The notes beneath the pieces were generated by a model. It was not told where the DNA came from and did no database searches. It saw only the letters and a list, made by a program, of their open reading frames with translations. The translations under genes were made by a program, and so were the position numbers. Shown here piece by piece: positions 1-8,359 of a DNA stretch of 64,000 nucleotides (within the stretch, counting starts at the first letter, position 1; each line of letters opens with the position of its first letter). The stretch is from the NCBI RefSeq assembly GCF_003945545.1, contig NZ_CP029617.1, forward strand, positions 806,001-870,000, read 5' to 3'. Source of the stretch: Streptomyces sp. WAC 01529. Lineage in GTDB: Bacteria > Actinomycetota > Actinomycetes > Streptomycetales > Streptomycetaceae.

Positions 1-1356
1 TCCCAGGTCCGCAACACGGCGGTGTCGGTGAGCGACGGCGCGACCGCGCAGCTCGACGACTGCCGCATCCGCGAGGCGGCCACGGGCGCGTGGTTCCGCG
101 ACCACGGCAGCGGCGGCACCCTCGCCAACTGCACGGTCGACGCCGTCCAGACGGGCGTGATCGTCACCAAGGGCGCGGACCCCACCATCGAGCGCTGCAC
201 GGTCACCTCCCCCGCCGAGGCCGGTTTCTACGTCTCCGCGGGCGGCCGGGGCAGCTTCCACGGCTGCCGGGTGAGCGGCAGCGGCGGTTACGGCTTCCAC
301 GTCATCGACGGATGTCGTACGACACTGAAGAAGTGCCGCACGGAGCGGTGCGCGCGCGGCGGCTTCGAGTTCTCGGAGGAGGGCCCGCTCGTCGAGGAGT
401 GCACGAGTGACGAGAGCGGCGGCCCGCGCGCCCCGGGGTCGGCGCCGCTGGAGGCGCCCGCCGTGCAGACGGCCACGCAGACCGCGGGGTTGCTCGGCTC
501 GGTCCCCGCGCAGCCGCCGCGGCCCGCGGCGCCGGAGGTGAGCGCCCGCGCCTCCAAGGAAGTGCTCGGCGAACTCGACGCGCTGGTCGGTCTGGACAGC
601 GTCAAGCGGGAGGTGCGCGCCCTCACCGACATGATCGAGGTGGGCAGGCGCAGGCAGCAGGCCGGGCTCAAGGCCGCGTCCGTCCGCCGCCACCTGGTCT
701 TCACGGGCTCGCCGGGCACGGGCAAGACGACCGTCGCACGGCTCTACGGCGAGATCCTCGCCTCGCTCGGCGTCCTGGAGAGCGGCCACCTCGTGGAGGT
801 CTCGCGCGTCGATCTGGTCGGCGAACACATCGGCTCGACGGCGATCCGCACCCAGGAGGCCTTCGACCGGGCGCGCGGCGGTGTGCTGTTCATCGACGAG
901 GCGTACGCCCTCTCCCCCGAGGACTCCGGGCGCGACTTCGGCCGTGAGGCCATCGATACGCTGGTGAAGCTGATGGAGGACCACCGCGAGGCCGTCGTGG
1001 TGATCGTGGCGGGTTACACCGAGGAGATGCGGCGCTTCCTCTCCGTCAATCCGGGTGTGGCGTCCCGCTTCTCGCGGACCATCACCTTCAGCGACTACGC
1101 CCCCGAGGAGTTGCTGCGGATCGTGGAGCAGCAGGCCGAGGAGCACGAGTACCGCCTGGGCACGGGCGCCGGTGAGGCGCTCTTGAAGTACTTCACGGCG
1201 CTTCCGAAGGGTCCGGCGTTCGGCAACGGCCGCACCGCGCGGCAGACCTTCGAGGCGATGGTGGAGCGGCACGCGGGCCGGGTCGCCCAGCTGCCCGAGC
1301 CGAGCACGGACGACCTCACCCTGCTGTATCCGGAGGATCTGCCGGAGCCGGTGTGA
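1..1356 (+). CDS. Right-handed beta-helix / CbxX-CfxQ-type AAA ATPase (5' partial)
   Basis: The frame is open to base 1, so the N-terminus lies outside the window; GTG at 22 is only the first internal start. The first 130 or so visible residues are short turns rich in Gly, Cys and Thr, typical of a pectate-lyase-like beta-helix (for example GCRVSGSGGYGFHV). After a Pro/Ala linker comes an AAA+ module of the CbxX/CfxQ (EccA-like) type, with Walker A GSPGTGKTT near visible residue 230 and Walker B VLFIDEAYAL near 292. An arginine-finger-like SRFSRTI follows. Such fusions are known in Streptomyces and are thought to be cytosolic remodelling ATPases; the substrate is unknown. The last 41 nt overlap the convergent gene. 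Confidence 0.85.
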   Translation, partial: SQVRNTAVSVSDGATAQLDDCRIREAATGAWFRDHGSGGTLANCTVDAVQTGVIVTKGADPTIERCTVTSPAEAGFYVSAGGRGSFHGCRVSGSGGYGFHVIDGCRTTLKKCRTERCARGGFEFSEEGPLVEECTSDESGGPRAPGSAPLEAPAVQTATQTAGLLGSVPAQPPRPAAPEVSARASKEVLGELDALVGLDSVKREVRALTDMIEVGRRRQQAGLKAASVRRHLVFTGSPGTGKTTVARLYGEILASLGVLESGHLVEVSRVDLVGEHIGSTAIRTQEAFDRARGGVLFIDEAYALSPEDSGRDFGREAIDTLVKLMEDHREAVVVIVAGYTEEMRRFLSVNPGVASRFSRTITFSDYAPEELLRIVEQQAEEHEYRLGTGAGEALLKYFTALPKGPAFGNGRTARQTFEAMVERHAGRVAQLPEPSTDDLTLLYPEDLPEPV

Positions 1357-3658
1357 CCGCTTCCGTGGCCGCGGGCCGCGGGGAGGGCACGACCGCCTTG
1401 AGGCGGGCGAGGAGGCGGGCGCGTTCCTCCGCGAAGGCGGGGTCGGCCTGGTAGTCCCCGTGGCCATGGATGGGTGCCGGGAGCGGGTGGGCCTCCGTAC
1501 GGCCGTAGGCGAGCGGGTCCTTGAGCGCGGCGCGGTCGACCTGCGGGCCGCAGTCGCCGCGCAGGCCGATGGGGCCGCCGATCGGGTCGGTGGGCCGGTG
1601 CAGATTGCGCCAGCAGTCGACCTCGCGGTGCAGGGAGGTGAGCGCGGCGGGGCCGAAGTGGGCGGGGAACCAGCGGCCGTAGAGGCGCTCCAGGGGTGAG
1701 CCGTAGGTCAGCAGGGCGACGCGCCTGCGGACCGAGGGGCGCAGCTGCCAGGCGGCGGCCGCCGCGAGGACGCTGCCCTGGGAGTGCCCGGAGATGACGA
1801 GGTGTCCGCCGGTGGCGCTGGTGGCGCGGGTCCAGGCGGCCATGCGCCAGGTCAGGTCGGGGACCGCGCGCTCGGCGTAGCAGGGCGGTGCGAAGGGGTG
1901 GGCGGCGCGCGGCCAGAACGTACCGACGTCCCAGAGGATGCCGATGGTGCGGCGGGCGGAGGCGTCCTTGTAGGCGCGGCGGCCCCAGGTGACGAAGAGT
2001 ATGAAGCCGAAGCCGATCAGCCAGGAGCCGAGTGCCTGGGACGTCTCCCCGGCGCCCTCCACGATGTCGGGCGTGCCCTGCACCGCTTTCGCGGGGACCT
2101 TCTCCGTCAGCCACGCCCCGGCGAGGGCTCCCGCGCCGAGCAGCAGGGTGACGGCGGAGATGATGCCGACGAGCAGGGGGGCGCGGTCGGTGAGGGCGGC
2201 ACGCGCGCGTGTCCCCGCGATGCGGCGGGTGCGCGCGGAGTCCTTGGGCTCGCCGGGGTAGTCGAGCAGCACCTTCGTCATCTCTCGGCGCTTGCGCTGG
2301 AGGGTGCGCAGGCCGAGCCAGCCGCACAGTACGGCGACGACGACCAGGAGGGGCGGGATCACGGACGCCTGCCACGTGAGCAGCACCGGCGGTCCGGCGA
2401 TCGAGCCCTGGGTGCCGTCCAGCCAGTCGGCCACGCGCTGTGCGCCGCCGCCGGACATCACCCCGCCGAGAGCGCAGGCGAGCATGGCGACGGCGGGGCC
2501 GCCGAGGCCGCGGATGGCGGTGCGGGCGTCGGGCGAGGTGCGGTAGAGGCAGTGCGCCGCCACCGCGAGGGCGATGACGAGCAGGCCCTGGACGAGGGCG
2601 ATGCCGCCGAAGGTCGCGTCGCCCGGCAGCCTGCCCTCGGACCGCCAGCCGGGGCGCGACCAGCCCGCGTACACGAAGGTCAGGACGAGCAGGGCGAGCG
2701 CGGCCAGGGGGAGCCCGCGCACGAGGGCCCGGTCGAGCTTGCGGTCGAGTCTGTGTTCGCTGCGCCCCCTGCGGCACACCACCCAGACGACGGCTCCCCC
2801 GCCCAGGACGAGTGTCAGGACGAGGGCCCAGCCGAGGAGGTCGAGGAGCGCGGGGCCGCCGGGGCGCCGGTCGTGCCGCGCGGCCGAGGCGCCGACCGCC
2901 GCGGCGACGGTGAGCAGCCCCGCGGCGGTGTGGGCGGCGCGCAGCCGGGCGACGAGGCGGCGGCCGTACCAGAACCCGGGCCTGCCGAGCGCGGTGCGGG
3001 TCGTCTCCTCCTCCTCGGCGTCGAGTTGGTGGGGCAGCGGCTGCTGGGACTCGTACGCACTCCAGGTGCGGTGGGAGAGGTACCAGAGCAGGCCGGTGAG
3101 GGTGGCGGGCAGCAGGGCCGCGAGGGCGAGCCGGCGGCCGGGCTGTGACCACCAGCCGCCGTGCCCGGCCTCGTCGGCCGCGAGGAAGCCGAGCCAGGCG
3201 CGGTCGGCGGCGCACTCGGGGGTGCCCGCGCACTGCCAGGCCATGAGGTCGAGCGCGACCTCGCAGGCGGCGGCGACGAGCAGCACGGTGAGGGTGAGTC
3301 CGGTCAGCCGGACCAGGAGGCCGTAGGTGCGGACGAGGGGCCGGCGGTGGCGGGAGATGGGCCGCATCCAGTGGGCGAGGTTGACGACCATGAAGGGCAG
3401 CAGCAGGAGCCACAGGGCGCGGGAGCCGTTGCCGGAGGTGAGGTTGCACCAGACGTACGCCTCGGGGACCGGTTTGCCCCGGTAGTCGTCGGGGCGCCGC
3501 TCGGCGTCTGCGTCCTCGGTGCGGCGGAAGACGGCCGCTGTGTCGTCGCCGGAGATTCTGACGGTCCGTGGATCGCCCAGCATCTGATCCGGTGTGGTGC
3601 CCCCCACTCCGTGGACCAGTAGTTCCAGGGCGGTCTCGTCCTGCGTCGCACGCTCCAC
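1316..3658 (-). CDS. Multi-pass integral membrane protein with alpha/beta-hydrolase (lipase-like) motif
   Basis: About 780 aa from GTG 3658, which has a GGGGGAAG ribosome site upstream; a longer upstream frame exists but lacks such support. The N-terminus has ELLVHGVGGTTPDQML, an oxyanion-type HGxGG motif. Many hydrophobic segments follow, including LWLLLLPFMVVNLA and VLLVAAACEVALDL. Near residue 625 lies HLVISGHSQGSVLA, a GxSxG nucleophile elbow. The split between HG and GHSQG, separated by a large membrane region, is characteristic of a Streptomyces family of putative membrane hydrolases with unknown substrate. It is divergent from the DeoR gene and its 3' end overlaps the AAA gene. Confidence 0.8.
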   Translation of the reverse strand: MERATQDETALELLVHGVGGTTPDQMLGDPRTVRISGDDTAAVFRRTEDADAERRPDDYRGKPVPEAYVWCNLTSGNGSRALWLLLLPFMVVNLAHWMRPISRHRRPLVRTYGLLVRLTGLTLTVLLVAAACEVALDLMAWQCAGTPECAADRAWLGFLAADEAGHGGWWSQPGRRLALAALLPATLTGLLWYLSHRTWSAYESQQPLPHQLDAEEEETTRTALGRPGFWYGRRLVARLRAAHTAAGLLTVAAAVGASAARHDRRPGGPALLDLLGWALVLTLVLGGGAVVWVVCRRGRSEHRLDRKLDRALVRGLPLAALALLVLTFVYAGWSRPGWRSEGRLPGDATFGGIALVQGLLVIALAVAAHCLYRTSPDARTAIRGLGGPAVAMLACALGGVMSGGGAQRVADWLDGTQGSIAGPPVLLTWQASVIPPLLVVVAVLCGWLGLRTLQRKRREMTKVLLDYPGEPKDSARTRRIAGTRARAALTDRAPLLVGIISAVTLLLGAGALAGAWLTEKVPAKAVQGTPDIVEGAGETSQALGSWLIGFGFILFVTWGRRAYKDASARRTIGILWDVGTFWPRAAHPFAPPCYAERAVPDLTWRMAAWTRATSATGGHLVISGHSQGSVLAAAAAWQLRPSVRRRVALLTYGSPLERLYGRWFPAHFGPAALTSLHREVDCWRNLHRPTDPIGGPIGLRGDCGPQVDRAALKDPLAYGRTEAHPLPAPIHGHGDYQADPAFAEERARLLARLKAVVPSPRPAATEAVTPAPADPPDTAG

Positions 3659-3869
3659 TGTTGGCTTCCCCCGAGATGTGCGTGGTGTGGGCACAAGGAT
3701 CTCGGCTCGCGGGTCCCGGCGCACCCCTCGTTACGTAATCTCCCCCTTCCGGGGCGGGCGCGAACCGCGCGCGGGTGGTGGCACGGGTGTCAGTGGCACA
3801 TGCGAGGATGAGGCTGTGCGCGCCGGACGGGCGCGGAGGGTGCGAAGAGGCGGAGCAGAAGGGCCGGGC

Positions 3870-4715
3870 GTGAGTGAGAATCAGAATCTTCTCGCCGAGC
3901 AGCGCCGCGCCCTGATCCTCGACGAGGTGCGCCGCCGGGGCGGGGTCCGGGTCAATGAACTGACCCGGAAGCTGGGCGTGTCCGACATGACCGTGCGCCG
4001 CGATCTCGACGCGCTGGCCCGCCAGGGCGTTCTGGAGAAGGTGCACGGCGGCGCGGTGCCGGTCGTCGAGGCGAGCACGCACGAGCCGGGGTTCGAGGCG
4101 AAGTCGGGCCTGGAGCCGACCGCCAAGGAGGACATCGCGCGGGCGGCGGCGTCGCTGGTGGCGCCGGGTTCCGCGATCGCGCTGTCGGGCGGCACGACGA
4201 CGTACGCACTGGCGCACCACCTCCTGGACGTGCCGGACCTGACGGTGGTGACGAACTCGGTGCGGGTCGCGGATGTCTTCCACTCCGCGCAGCGCGGCTC
4301 CGGGCAGCGGCAGGGCGCGGCGACGGTCGTGCTGACCGGCGGGGTGCGCACCCCCTCGGACTCGCTGGTGGGGCCGGTCGCGGACCAGGCGATCGGCTCG
4401 CTCCACTTCGACGTGCTCTTCCTCGGCGTGCACGGCATATCGCCGCAGGCCGGTCTGTCGACGCCGAATCTGGCCGAGGCGGAGACGAACCGCCGCCTGG
4501 TGCAGTCGGCGCGGCGCGTGGTCGTGGTCGCCGACCACACCAAGTGGGGCACGGTGGGGCTGAGTTCGTTCGCGACGCTCTCACAGGTCGACACGTTGGT
4601 GACGGACGCGGGGCTGCCCGCGGAGGCGCGTGCGGAGATCTCCGAGCATCTGAACCGGCTGGTGGTGGCGGGTGAGCGCGAGGAGGGCGACGGCCCTCAC
4701 CGCCGAGGAGCGTGA
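3870..4715 (+). CDS. DeoR/GlpR-family transcriptional regulator
   Basis: 281 aa from GTG 3870, chosen because the DeoR homology begins there (LLAEQRRALILDEVRRRGGV). Residues about 10-65 form the DeoR winged helix, with the signature VNELTRKLGVSDMTVRRDLD. The C-terminal DeoRC sugar-phosphate-sensing domain includes SGGTTTYALA, DVLFLGVHGIS and VVVVADHTKWG. Family members usually repress sugar or nucleoside catabolic genes and respond to a phosphorylated sugar. No transport or kinase gene is adjacent, so the target is unclear. The extreme C-terminus runs into low-complexity sequence. Confidence 0.9.
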   Translation: MSENQNLLAEQRRALILDEVRRRGGVRVNELTRKLGVSDMTVRRDLDALARQGVLEKVHGGAVPVVEASTHEPGFEAKSGLEPTAKEDIARAAASLVAPGSAIALSGGTTTYALAHHLLDVPDLTVVTNSVRVADVFHSAQRGSGQRQGAATVVLTGGVRTPSDSLVGPVADQAIGSLHFDVLFLGVHGISPQAGLSTPNLAEAETNRRLVQSARRVVVVADHTKWGTVGLSSFATLSQVDTLVTDAGLPAEARAEISEHLNRLVVAGEREEGDGPHRRGA

Positions 4716-4888
4716 CGCCTCCGGTGACTCCCTCGCCTCCGACGACTCCGATTCCTTCAACGTCTCCGGGGGCTCCCGCGTCACTGGCGACTCGCGCGTC
4801 ACCGGCGACTCCGGCAGCTCCCGTGACTCCGGCAGCTCCGGTGCCTCCGGTGGTTCCGGGCAGCACGAGGACTCCGCAGACATCTGAC
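4713..4888. repeat. Low-complexity Ser/Thr/Pro-type short repeats
   Basis: After the DeoR stop the DNA holds imperfect short repeats of GGCGACTC, CCGGCAGCTC and related units. Open frames on both strands give Ser/Gly/Asp-rich or Pro/Glu-rich peptides, none resembling a known protein and none with a convincing ribosome site. I treat it as intergenic low complexity. Confidence 0.5.
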
Positions 4889-4946
4889 GGCCTGCCAGCT
4901 ATGGTGACCATGCCCGGTCAACTACTCCGCTGGGGGGCAGAGTGCG

Positions 4947-5426
4947 ATGACACGCCGACTGAGCCCTGTGGGGCTCGAGTTCATCGAGTCCGCCGCGCTG
5001 CGCCTGGTGTTCGCGCGCGAGATGAGCGCCCCGCCCGAAGCGGTCTACCGCGCCCTCGCCGACGATGTGATGGGCTGGCCCACGTGGTTCGCCGCGGTCA
5101 CGCGGTGCCGCCCGACCGACGGCGGCAAGGGCCGCGAGGTCCTGCTCAAGGGCGGTACGCGCTTTCGGGAGACGATCCTCGCGGCCGACGAACCGGCGCG
5201 GTACGCCTACCGCGTCGACGAGACGAACGCGCCGGGCCCGCGCGCCCTCGTCGAGGAGTGGCGGCTCTCCCCCGCCGGCACCGGCACGCGCGTGCGGTGG
5301 ACGTTCGCCGCCGAGGGTGCCCTCGCCTTCCGGCTCTCGATGCGGATCGGCCGCGCCGGGCTCGGCCGGGCCTTCCGCGACGCCGTCACGACACTGGACC
5401 GGCGGCTCACGGACACCAGGGCGTAA
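4947..5426 (+). CDS. SRPBCC-family protein (polyketide cyclase/dehydrase-like)
   Basis: 159 aa, ATG preceded by GGGGGGCAG. The pattern fits the START/SRPBCC helix-grip fold: an opening strand LVFAREMSAPPEAVYRALAD, then the conserved turn WPTWFAAVTRCR, internal strands (ETILAADEPARYAYRVDE), and a C-terminal helix ending RDAVTTLDRRL. Members bind hydrophobic ligands or act as cyclases or toxin-like proteins; no substrate can be assigned. It stands alone between the DeoR gene and the convergent PLP enzyme. Confidence 0.8.
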   Translation: MTRRLSPVGLEFIESAALRLVFAREMSAPPEAVYRALADDVMGWPTWFAAVTRCRPTDGGKGREVLLKGGTRFRETILAADEPARYAYRVDETNAPGPRALVEEWRLSPAGTGTRVRWTFAAEGALAFRLSMRIGRAGLGRAFRDAVTTLDRRLTDTRA

Positions 5427-5439
5427 CGGCCGCCCGGGC

Positions 5440-6600
5440 CTACTCGGGCCACGCCCCCGTGGTCAGGAGCGTGTCGATCGCCTCCGCGTACGGCGTGATG
5501 TCCATGCCCTGTTCGGCCAGCCACACGTCGGAGTAGTACTTGTCCAGATAGCGGTCGCCCGGGTCGCAGAGGAGGGTGACGACGCTGCCCGTGCGGCCCG
5601 CGGCCACCATCTCGGCGACGATCTTCAAGGCGCTCCACAGGCCGGTGCCGGTCGAGCCGCCCGCCTTGCGGCCGATGGCCCGTTCCAGGGCGCGCACGGC
5701 GGCGACGGACGCCGCGTCCGGCACCTTCATCATGCGGTCGATGGCTCCGGGCACGAAGCTCGGCTCCATGCGGGGGCGGCCGATGCCCTCGATGCGGGAG
5801 CCGCAGTCGCTCGTCGCGTCCGGGTCGTGCTTCGTCCAGCCGTCGAAGAAACAGGAGTTCTCCGGGTCGGCGACGCAGATGCGGGTGTCGTGCTGCATGT
5901 AGTGGACGTAGCGCGCGATGGTCGCCGAGGTGCCGCCAGTGCCGGCCGTGGCGACGATCCACGCGGGCTCGGGGTAGCGCTCCAACCTCAGCTGCTGGTA
6001 GATCGATTCGGCGATGTTGTTGTTGCCCCGCCAGTCGGTGGCCCGCTCCGCGTACGTGAACTGGTCCATGTAGTGGCCGCCGGTCTCGACGGCGAGGGCG
6101 GCCGACTCGGCGTACATCGTGCGCGAGTCGTCCACGAAGTGGCACCGCCCGCCATGGAATTCGATCAGCCGGATCTTCTCCGCGCTCGTCGTGCGCGGCA
6201 TGACCGCGATGAAGGGCACCCCGATCAGCTTCGCGAAGTACGCCTCGGAGACGGCCGTGGAGCCGCTGGAGGCCTCGATGACCGGGCGACCCGGCCTGAT
6301 CCAGCCGTTGCACAGGCCGTAGAGGAAGAGCGAGCGGGCCAGGCGGTGCTTGAGGCTGCCGGTCGGGTGCGTCGACTCGTCCTTGAGGTACAGGTCGATG
6401 CCCCACTGCTCGGGGAGCGGGAAGCGCAGCAGATGGGTGTCGGCCGAGCGGTTGGCGTCGGCCTGGACCTTGCGGACGGCTTCTTTGAGCCAGGCGCGAT
6501 ACTCCTCGTCGCTGTGGTCGACGTCGAGTGTGGGCATCGGCTCGTCGGCCCGGTCCCGTGGGGCGCTCACGGCGGCTCGATCCTGCTGTGGGGTGCTCAC
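5440..6600 (-). CDS. PLP-dependent cysteine synthase family protein, L-cysteine desulfhydrase Cds1-like
   Basis: 386 aa. Fold-type II PLP enzyme. The PLP Schiff-base lysine is K84 in [10 protein letters not shown], followed by the [12 protein letters not shown] substrate loop and the phosphate-binding [11 protein letters not shown] near residue 202. The length and the N-terminal extension before the lysine resemble the actinobacterial Cds1 group (mycobacterial Rv3684), which releases H2S, pyruvate and ammonia from cysteine. Classical CysK/CysM enzymes are shorter. Assignment to cysteine synthesis or to cysteine breakdown cannot be settled from sequence alone. It is monocistronic, divergent from the small gene at 6866. 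Confidence 0.85.
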   Translation of the reverse strand: MSTPQQDRAAVSAPRDRADEPMPTLDVDHSDEEYRAWLKEAVRKVQADANRSADTHLLRFPLPEQWGIDLYLKDESTHPTGSLKHRLARSLFLYGLCNGWIRPGRPVIEASSGSTAVSEAYFAKLIGVPFIAVMPRTTSAEKIRLIEFHGGRCHFVDDSRTMYAESAALAVETGGHYMDQFTYAERATDWRGNNNIAESIYQQLRLERYPEPAWIVATAGTGGTSATIARYVHYMQHDTRICVADPENSCFFDGWTKHDPDATSDCGSRIEGIGRPRMEPSFVPGAIDRMMKVPDAASVAAVRALERAIGRKAGGSTGTGLWSALKIVAEMVAAGRTGSVVTLLCDPGDRYLDKYYSDVWLAEQGMDITPYAEAIDTLLTTGAWPE

Positions 6601-6865
6601 GGCGGGGCTCCTTCGCGTCGTGCCGGACGCGATTCGACGCGGCCGTACCCCTCGATCTTAAACACCTCTCACACGCCTCCCACCTGCATAAACACACCTT
6701 TGGGAAGCTCAAAGCCACCGCTGGCGCAGTGGGCGCGAGGGCCCTGCGGGGACGGACGTCTCCGGGCGTACTGGTGCCGGGCGCCGCGTGCGTGCAGACT
6801 GCACCGCACGGGGCACCTGTCCCGACATGAGCGATTCACCGAAGCGCACAAGGGGGCGGAGCGTC

Positions 6866-7195
6866 ATGGCGGAGCCGGAGTTCACGGCCACGGGCGTGCG
6901 GATCGGGCGGCGTCTGCGCTCCCTCACCCGGGCGGGGCAGGTCCGTATCGCCGACGGCAGGCTGGAGTTGCTCACCAGTTACGGCAAGGAGATCGACAGC
7001 GCGCCGGTGCAGGCGGTGCGCACGGGCAAGCCGTGGTTCGCCGCGGACGACCGTGCGCTGGCCGAAGTGAACGGCAGGCGCTACCGGCTCACACTCGGCG
7101 AGCGCGAACCGGGGCCCGGGCAGGGGGGTCCGCCGACCGTACGCAGGTTCATCGAGGCCGTGCGCAGGGCCGGGGAGCGGCGGCGGCGCGGCTGA
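6866..7195 (+). CDS. Small basic protein of unknown function
   Basis: 109 aa from ATG 6866, preferred over ATG 6827 because GGGGGCGGAG lies just upstream. The sequence has beta-strand-like stretches (VRIADGRLELLTSYGKEIDSA) and an Arg-rich C-terminal helix. I do not recognise a domain. It lies on the chromosomal side of the junction, before the RsbW-like gene. Confidence 0.65.
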   Translation: MAEPEFTATGVRIGRRLRSLTRAGQVRIADGRLELLTSYGKEIDSAPVQAVRTGKPWFAADDRALAEVNGRRYRLTLGEREPGPGQGGPPTVRRFIEAVRRAGERRRRG

Positions 7196-7395
7196 ACGGC
7201 GGGAGCGTGGGGGCGCGCGCGAGTTGCACGGCCGCACCCCCTGAGTCACTCTGGTCACACATCACTCTGGGTTTACCGGCGATGACGCTGAAGAACCAGC
7301 CCGCCGCCGGCCACGCAGCAGGCGGCAGACCACGCGGCCCCCTGCTCGATCCGAACGTCGTCTTCTTCCGGACCTCAATTCGGGGAGTCGCAGCC

Positions 7396-7869
7396 GTGAT
7401 CAGCCAACCAAGCAGGCATTGCACGGTAGAGCTCCAAGCCCTGCCGTCGCGGATCCGCCAGGTCCGCAGAATCGTCTCTGCGCAGTTGCGCTACTGGCAT
7501 CTCGATCCCTTGATAGACCAGGCAGCCCTCGGCGTGACCGAGTTGCTCAGCAACGTCCACCGGCACGCCGAGCCCGACAAGGAGTGCACCGTCGAGATCG
7601 AGCTGCTGCTCGACCGCCTCACGGTCTCCGTCCACGACCACGACCCCCGGCTGCCCGAGGTCCACGACGCCGATCCCTTCGACACGTGCGGCCGCGGCCT
7701 CGCGATGGTCGCGGCGGTCAGCGAGAGCTGGGGCGTGTGCCCGCAGGGTGACGCGGGCAAGACGGTGTGGTTCACACTCCCCGCACCGGCCCCCTCGGCG
7801 ACCGTGCCGTCGTACCCCGTGTACGACCCGGTCGCGAAGACTCCCGCCCGGTCGGCCGTTGCCGGCTGA
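7396..7869 (+). CDS. ATP-binding protein, RsbW/SpoIIAB-like anti-sigma or regulatory kinase fold
   Basis: 157 aa from GTG 7396, where family similarity begins (ISQPSRHCTVELQALPSRI). It carries the GHKL/HATPase_c_2 boxes: N-box LGVTELLSNVHRHA, then SVHDHDPRLP and the G-box CGRGLAMVAAVSESWG. Streptomyces encodes dozens of these stand-alone serine-kinase-like proteins; some are anti-sigma factors. No sigma factor or STAS partner is next to it. The last 25 residues after TLPAPAP are disordered-looking. Confidence 0.85.
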   Translation: MISQPSRHCTVELQALPSRIRQVRRIVSAQLRYWHLDPLIDQAALGVTELLSNVHRHAEPDKECTVEIELLLDRLTVSVHDHDPRLPEVHDADPFDTCGRGLAMVAAVSESWGVCPQGDAGKTVWFTLPAPAPSATVPSYPVYDPVAKTPARSAVAG

Positions 7870-8142
7870 CCGGGCGGTGACGTTCCACGGTGCGCCTCGG
7901 GCGGCGGGGAGCGGGGCGCGCCGCCTCGAACGCCCGCCGTCCGTGCCGCCCGGCGAGCGGGGCGCGGGCCCGCCCCGGCTCCCGCGGCCGGGCCCACCCG
8001 TGCGACCACCGCGAGCCGCGCCGACGGAACGGCGCAGGTGAGGGCGGAGGTCTCGTTCCATCTGAGGTACCTGAGGTCGGCTCTCAAGGGTGGGTGGCTG
8101 CCTGGCTTTCGTGCCGCGCAGCGCCCACCCTTTCCTCTTCTC

Positions 8143-8162
8143 TGTACCTACTAGTATGTACA
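8143..8162. promoter_or_regulatory. Near-perfect 20-bp palindrome, probable TetR operator
   Basis: TGTACCTACTAGTATGTACA reads almost identically on both strands, with one mismatched pair. It ends 8 bp before the ATG of the truncated TetR gene, the usual place for an autoregulatory TetR operator. Confidence 0.65.
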
Positions 8163-8170
8163 CTGCCTCC

Positions 8171-8305
8171 ATGAGCACTCCGGAGCGTCTGATCGAGTCC
8201 ACGCGCGAGCTGCTGTGGGAGCGGGGCTATGTCGGTACGAGCCCCAAGGCGATCCAGCAGCACGCGGGCGCGGGCCAGGGCAGCATGTACCAGAACTTGG
8301 CGTAG
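8171..8305 (+). pseudogene. TetR/AcrR-family regulator, 3'-truncated by prophage insertion
   Basis: Only 44 codons remain. They encode the TetR helix-turn-helix: RLIESTRELLWERGYVGTSP, then AIQQHAGAGQGSMYQNLA and a stop. In the family the recognition helix GxGxGSMYxHF is followed by about 150 residues of ligand-binding domain, which are absent. The break falls immediately after GSMY and the serine integrase starts 55 bp later, so the gene was the chromosomal attachment site. The rest of the gene should lie at the right end of the prophage, outside the window. Confidence 0.85.
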
Positions 8306-8310
8306 TTTCT
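8275..8310. other. Left prophage attachment site (attL), inferred
   Basis: The TetR reading frame leaves its family consensus between GGCAGCATGTACCA and AACTTGGCGTAG, so the crossover lies about here. Serine integrases recombine at a 2-bp core; the exact base pair cannot be fixed without attR or an uninterrupted locus. Confidence 0.6.
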
Positions 8311-8359
8311 TCCCCGAAGCAGCTCCGCCCGACACTGGCCGGGTCTACGCTCCTGGGAC

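Noticed and set aside
1095..4538. A very long leftward open frame (over 1100 codons) with Arg/Pro-rich translation
   Set aside because: It is the shadow of the membrane hydrolase and DeoR genes in high-GC DNA; composition is unnatural and no domain is present.
4581..4888. Overlapping Ser-rich and Pro/Glu-rich frames after the DeoR gene
   Set aside because: Low-complexity repeats open on both strands, weak starts and no known homologue pattern.
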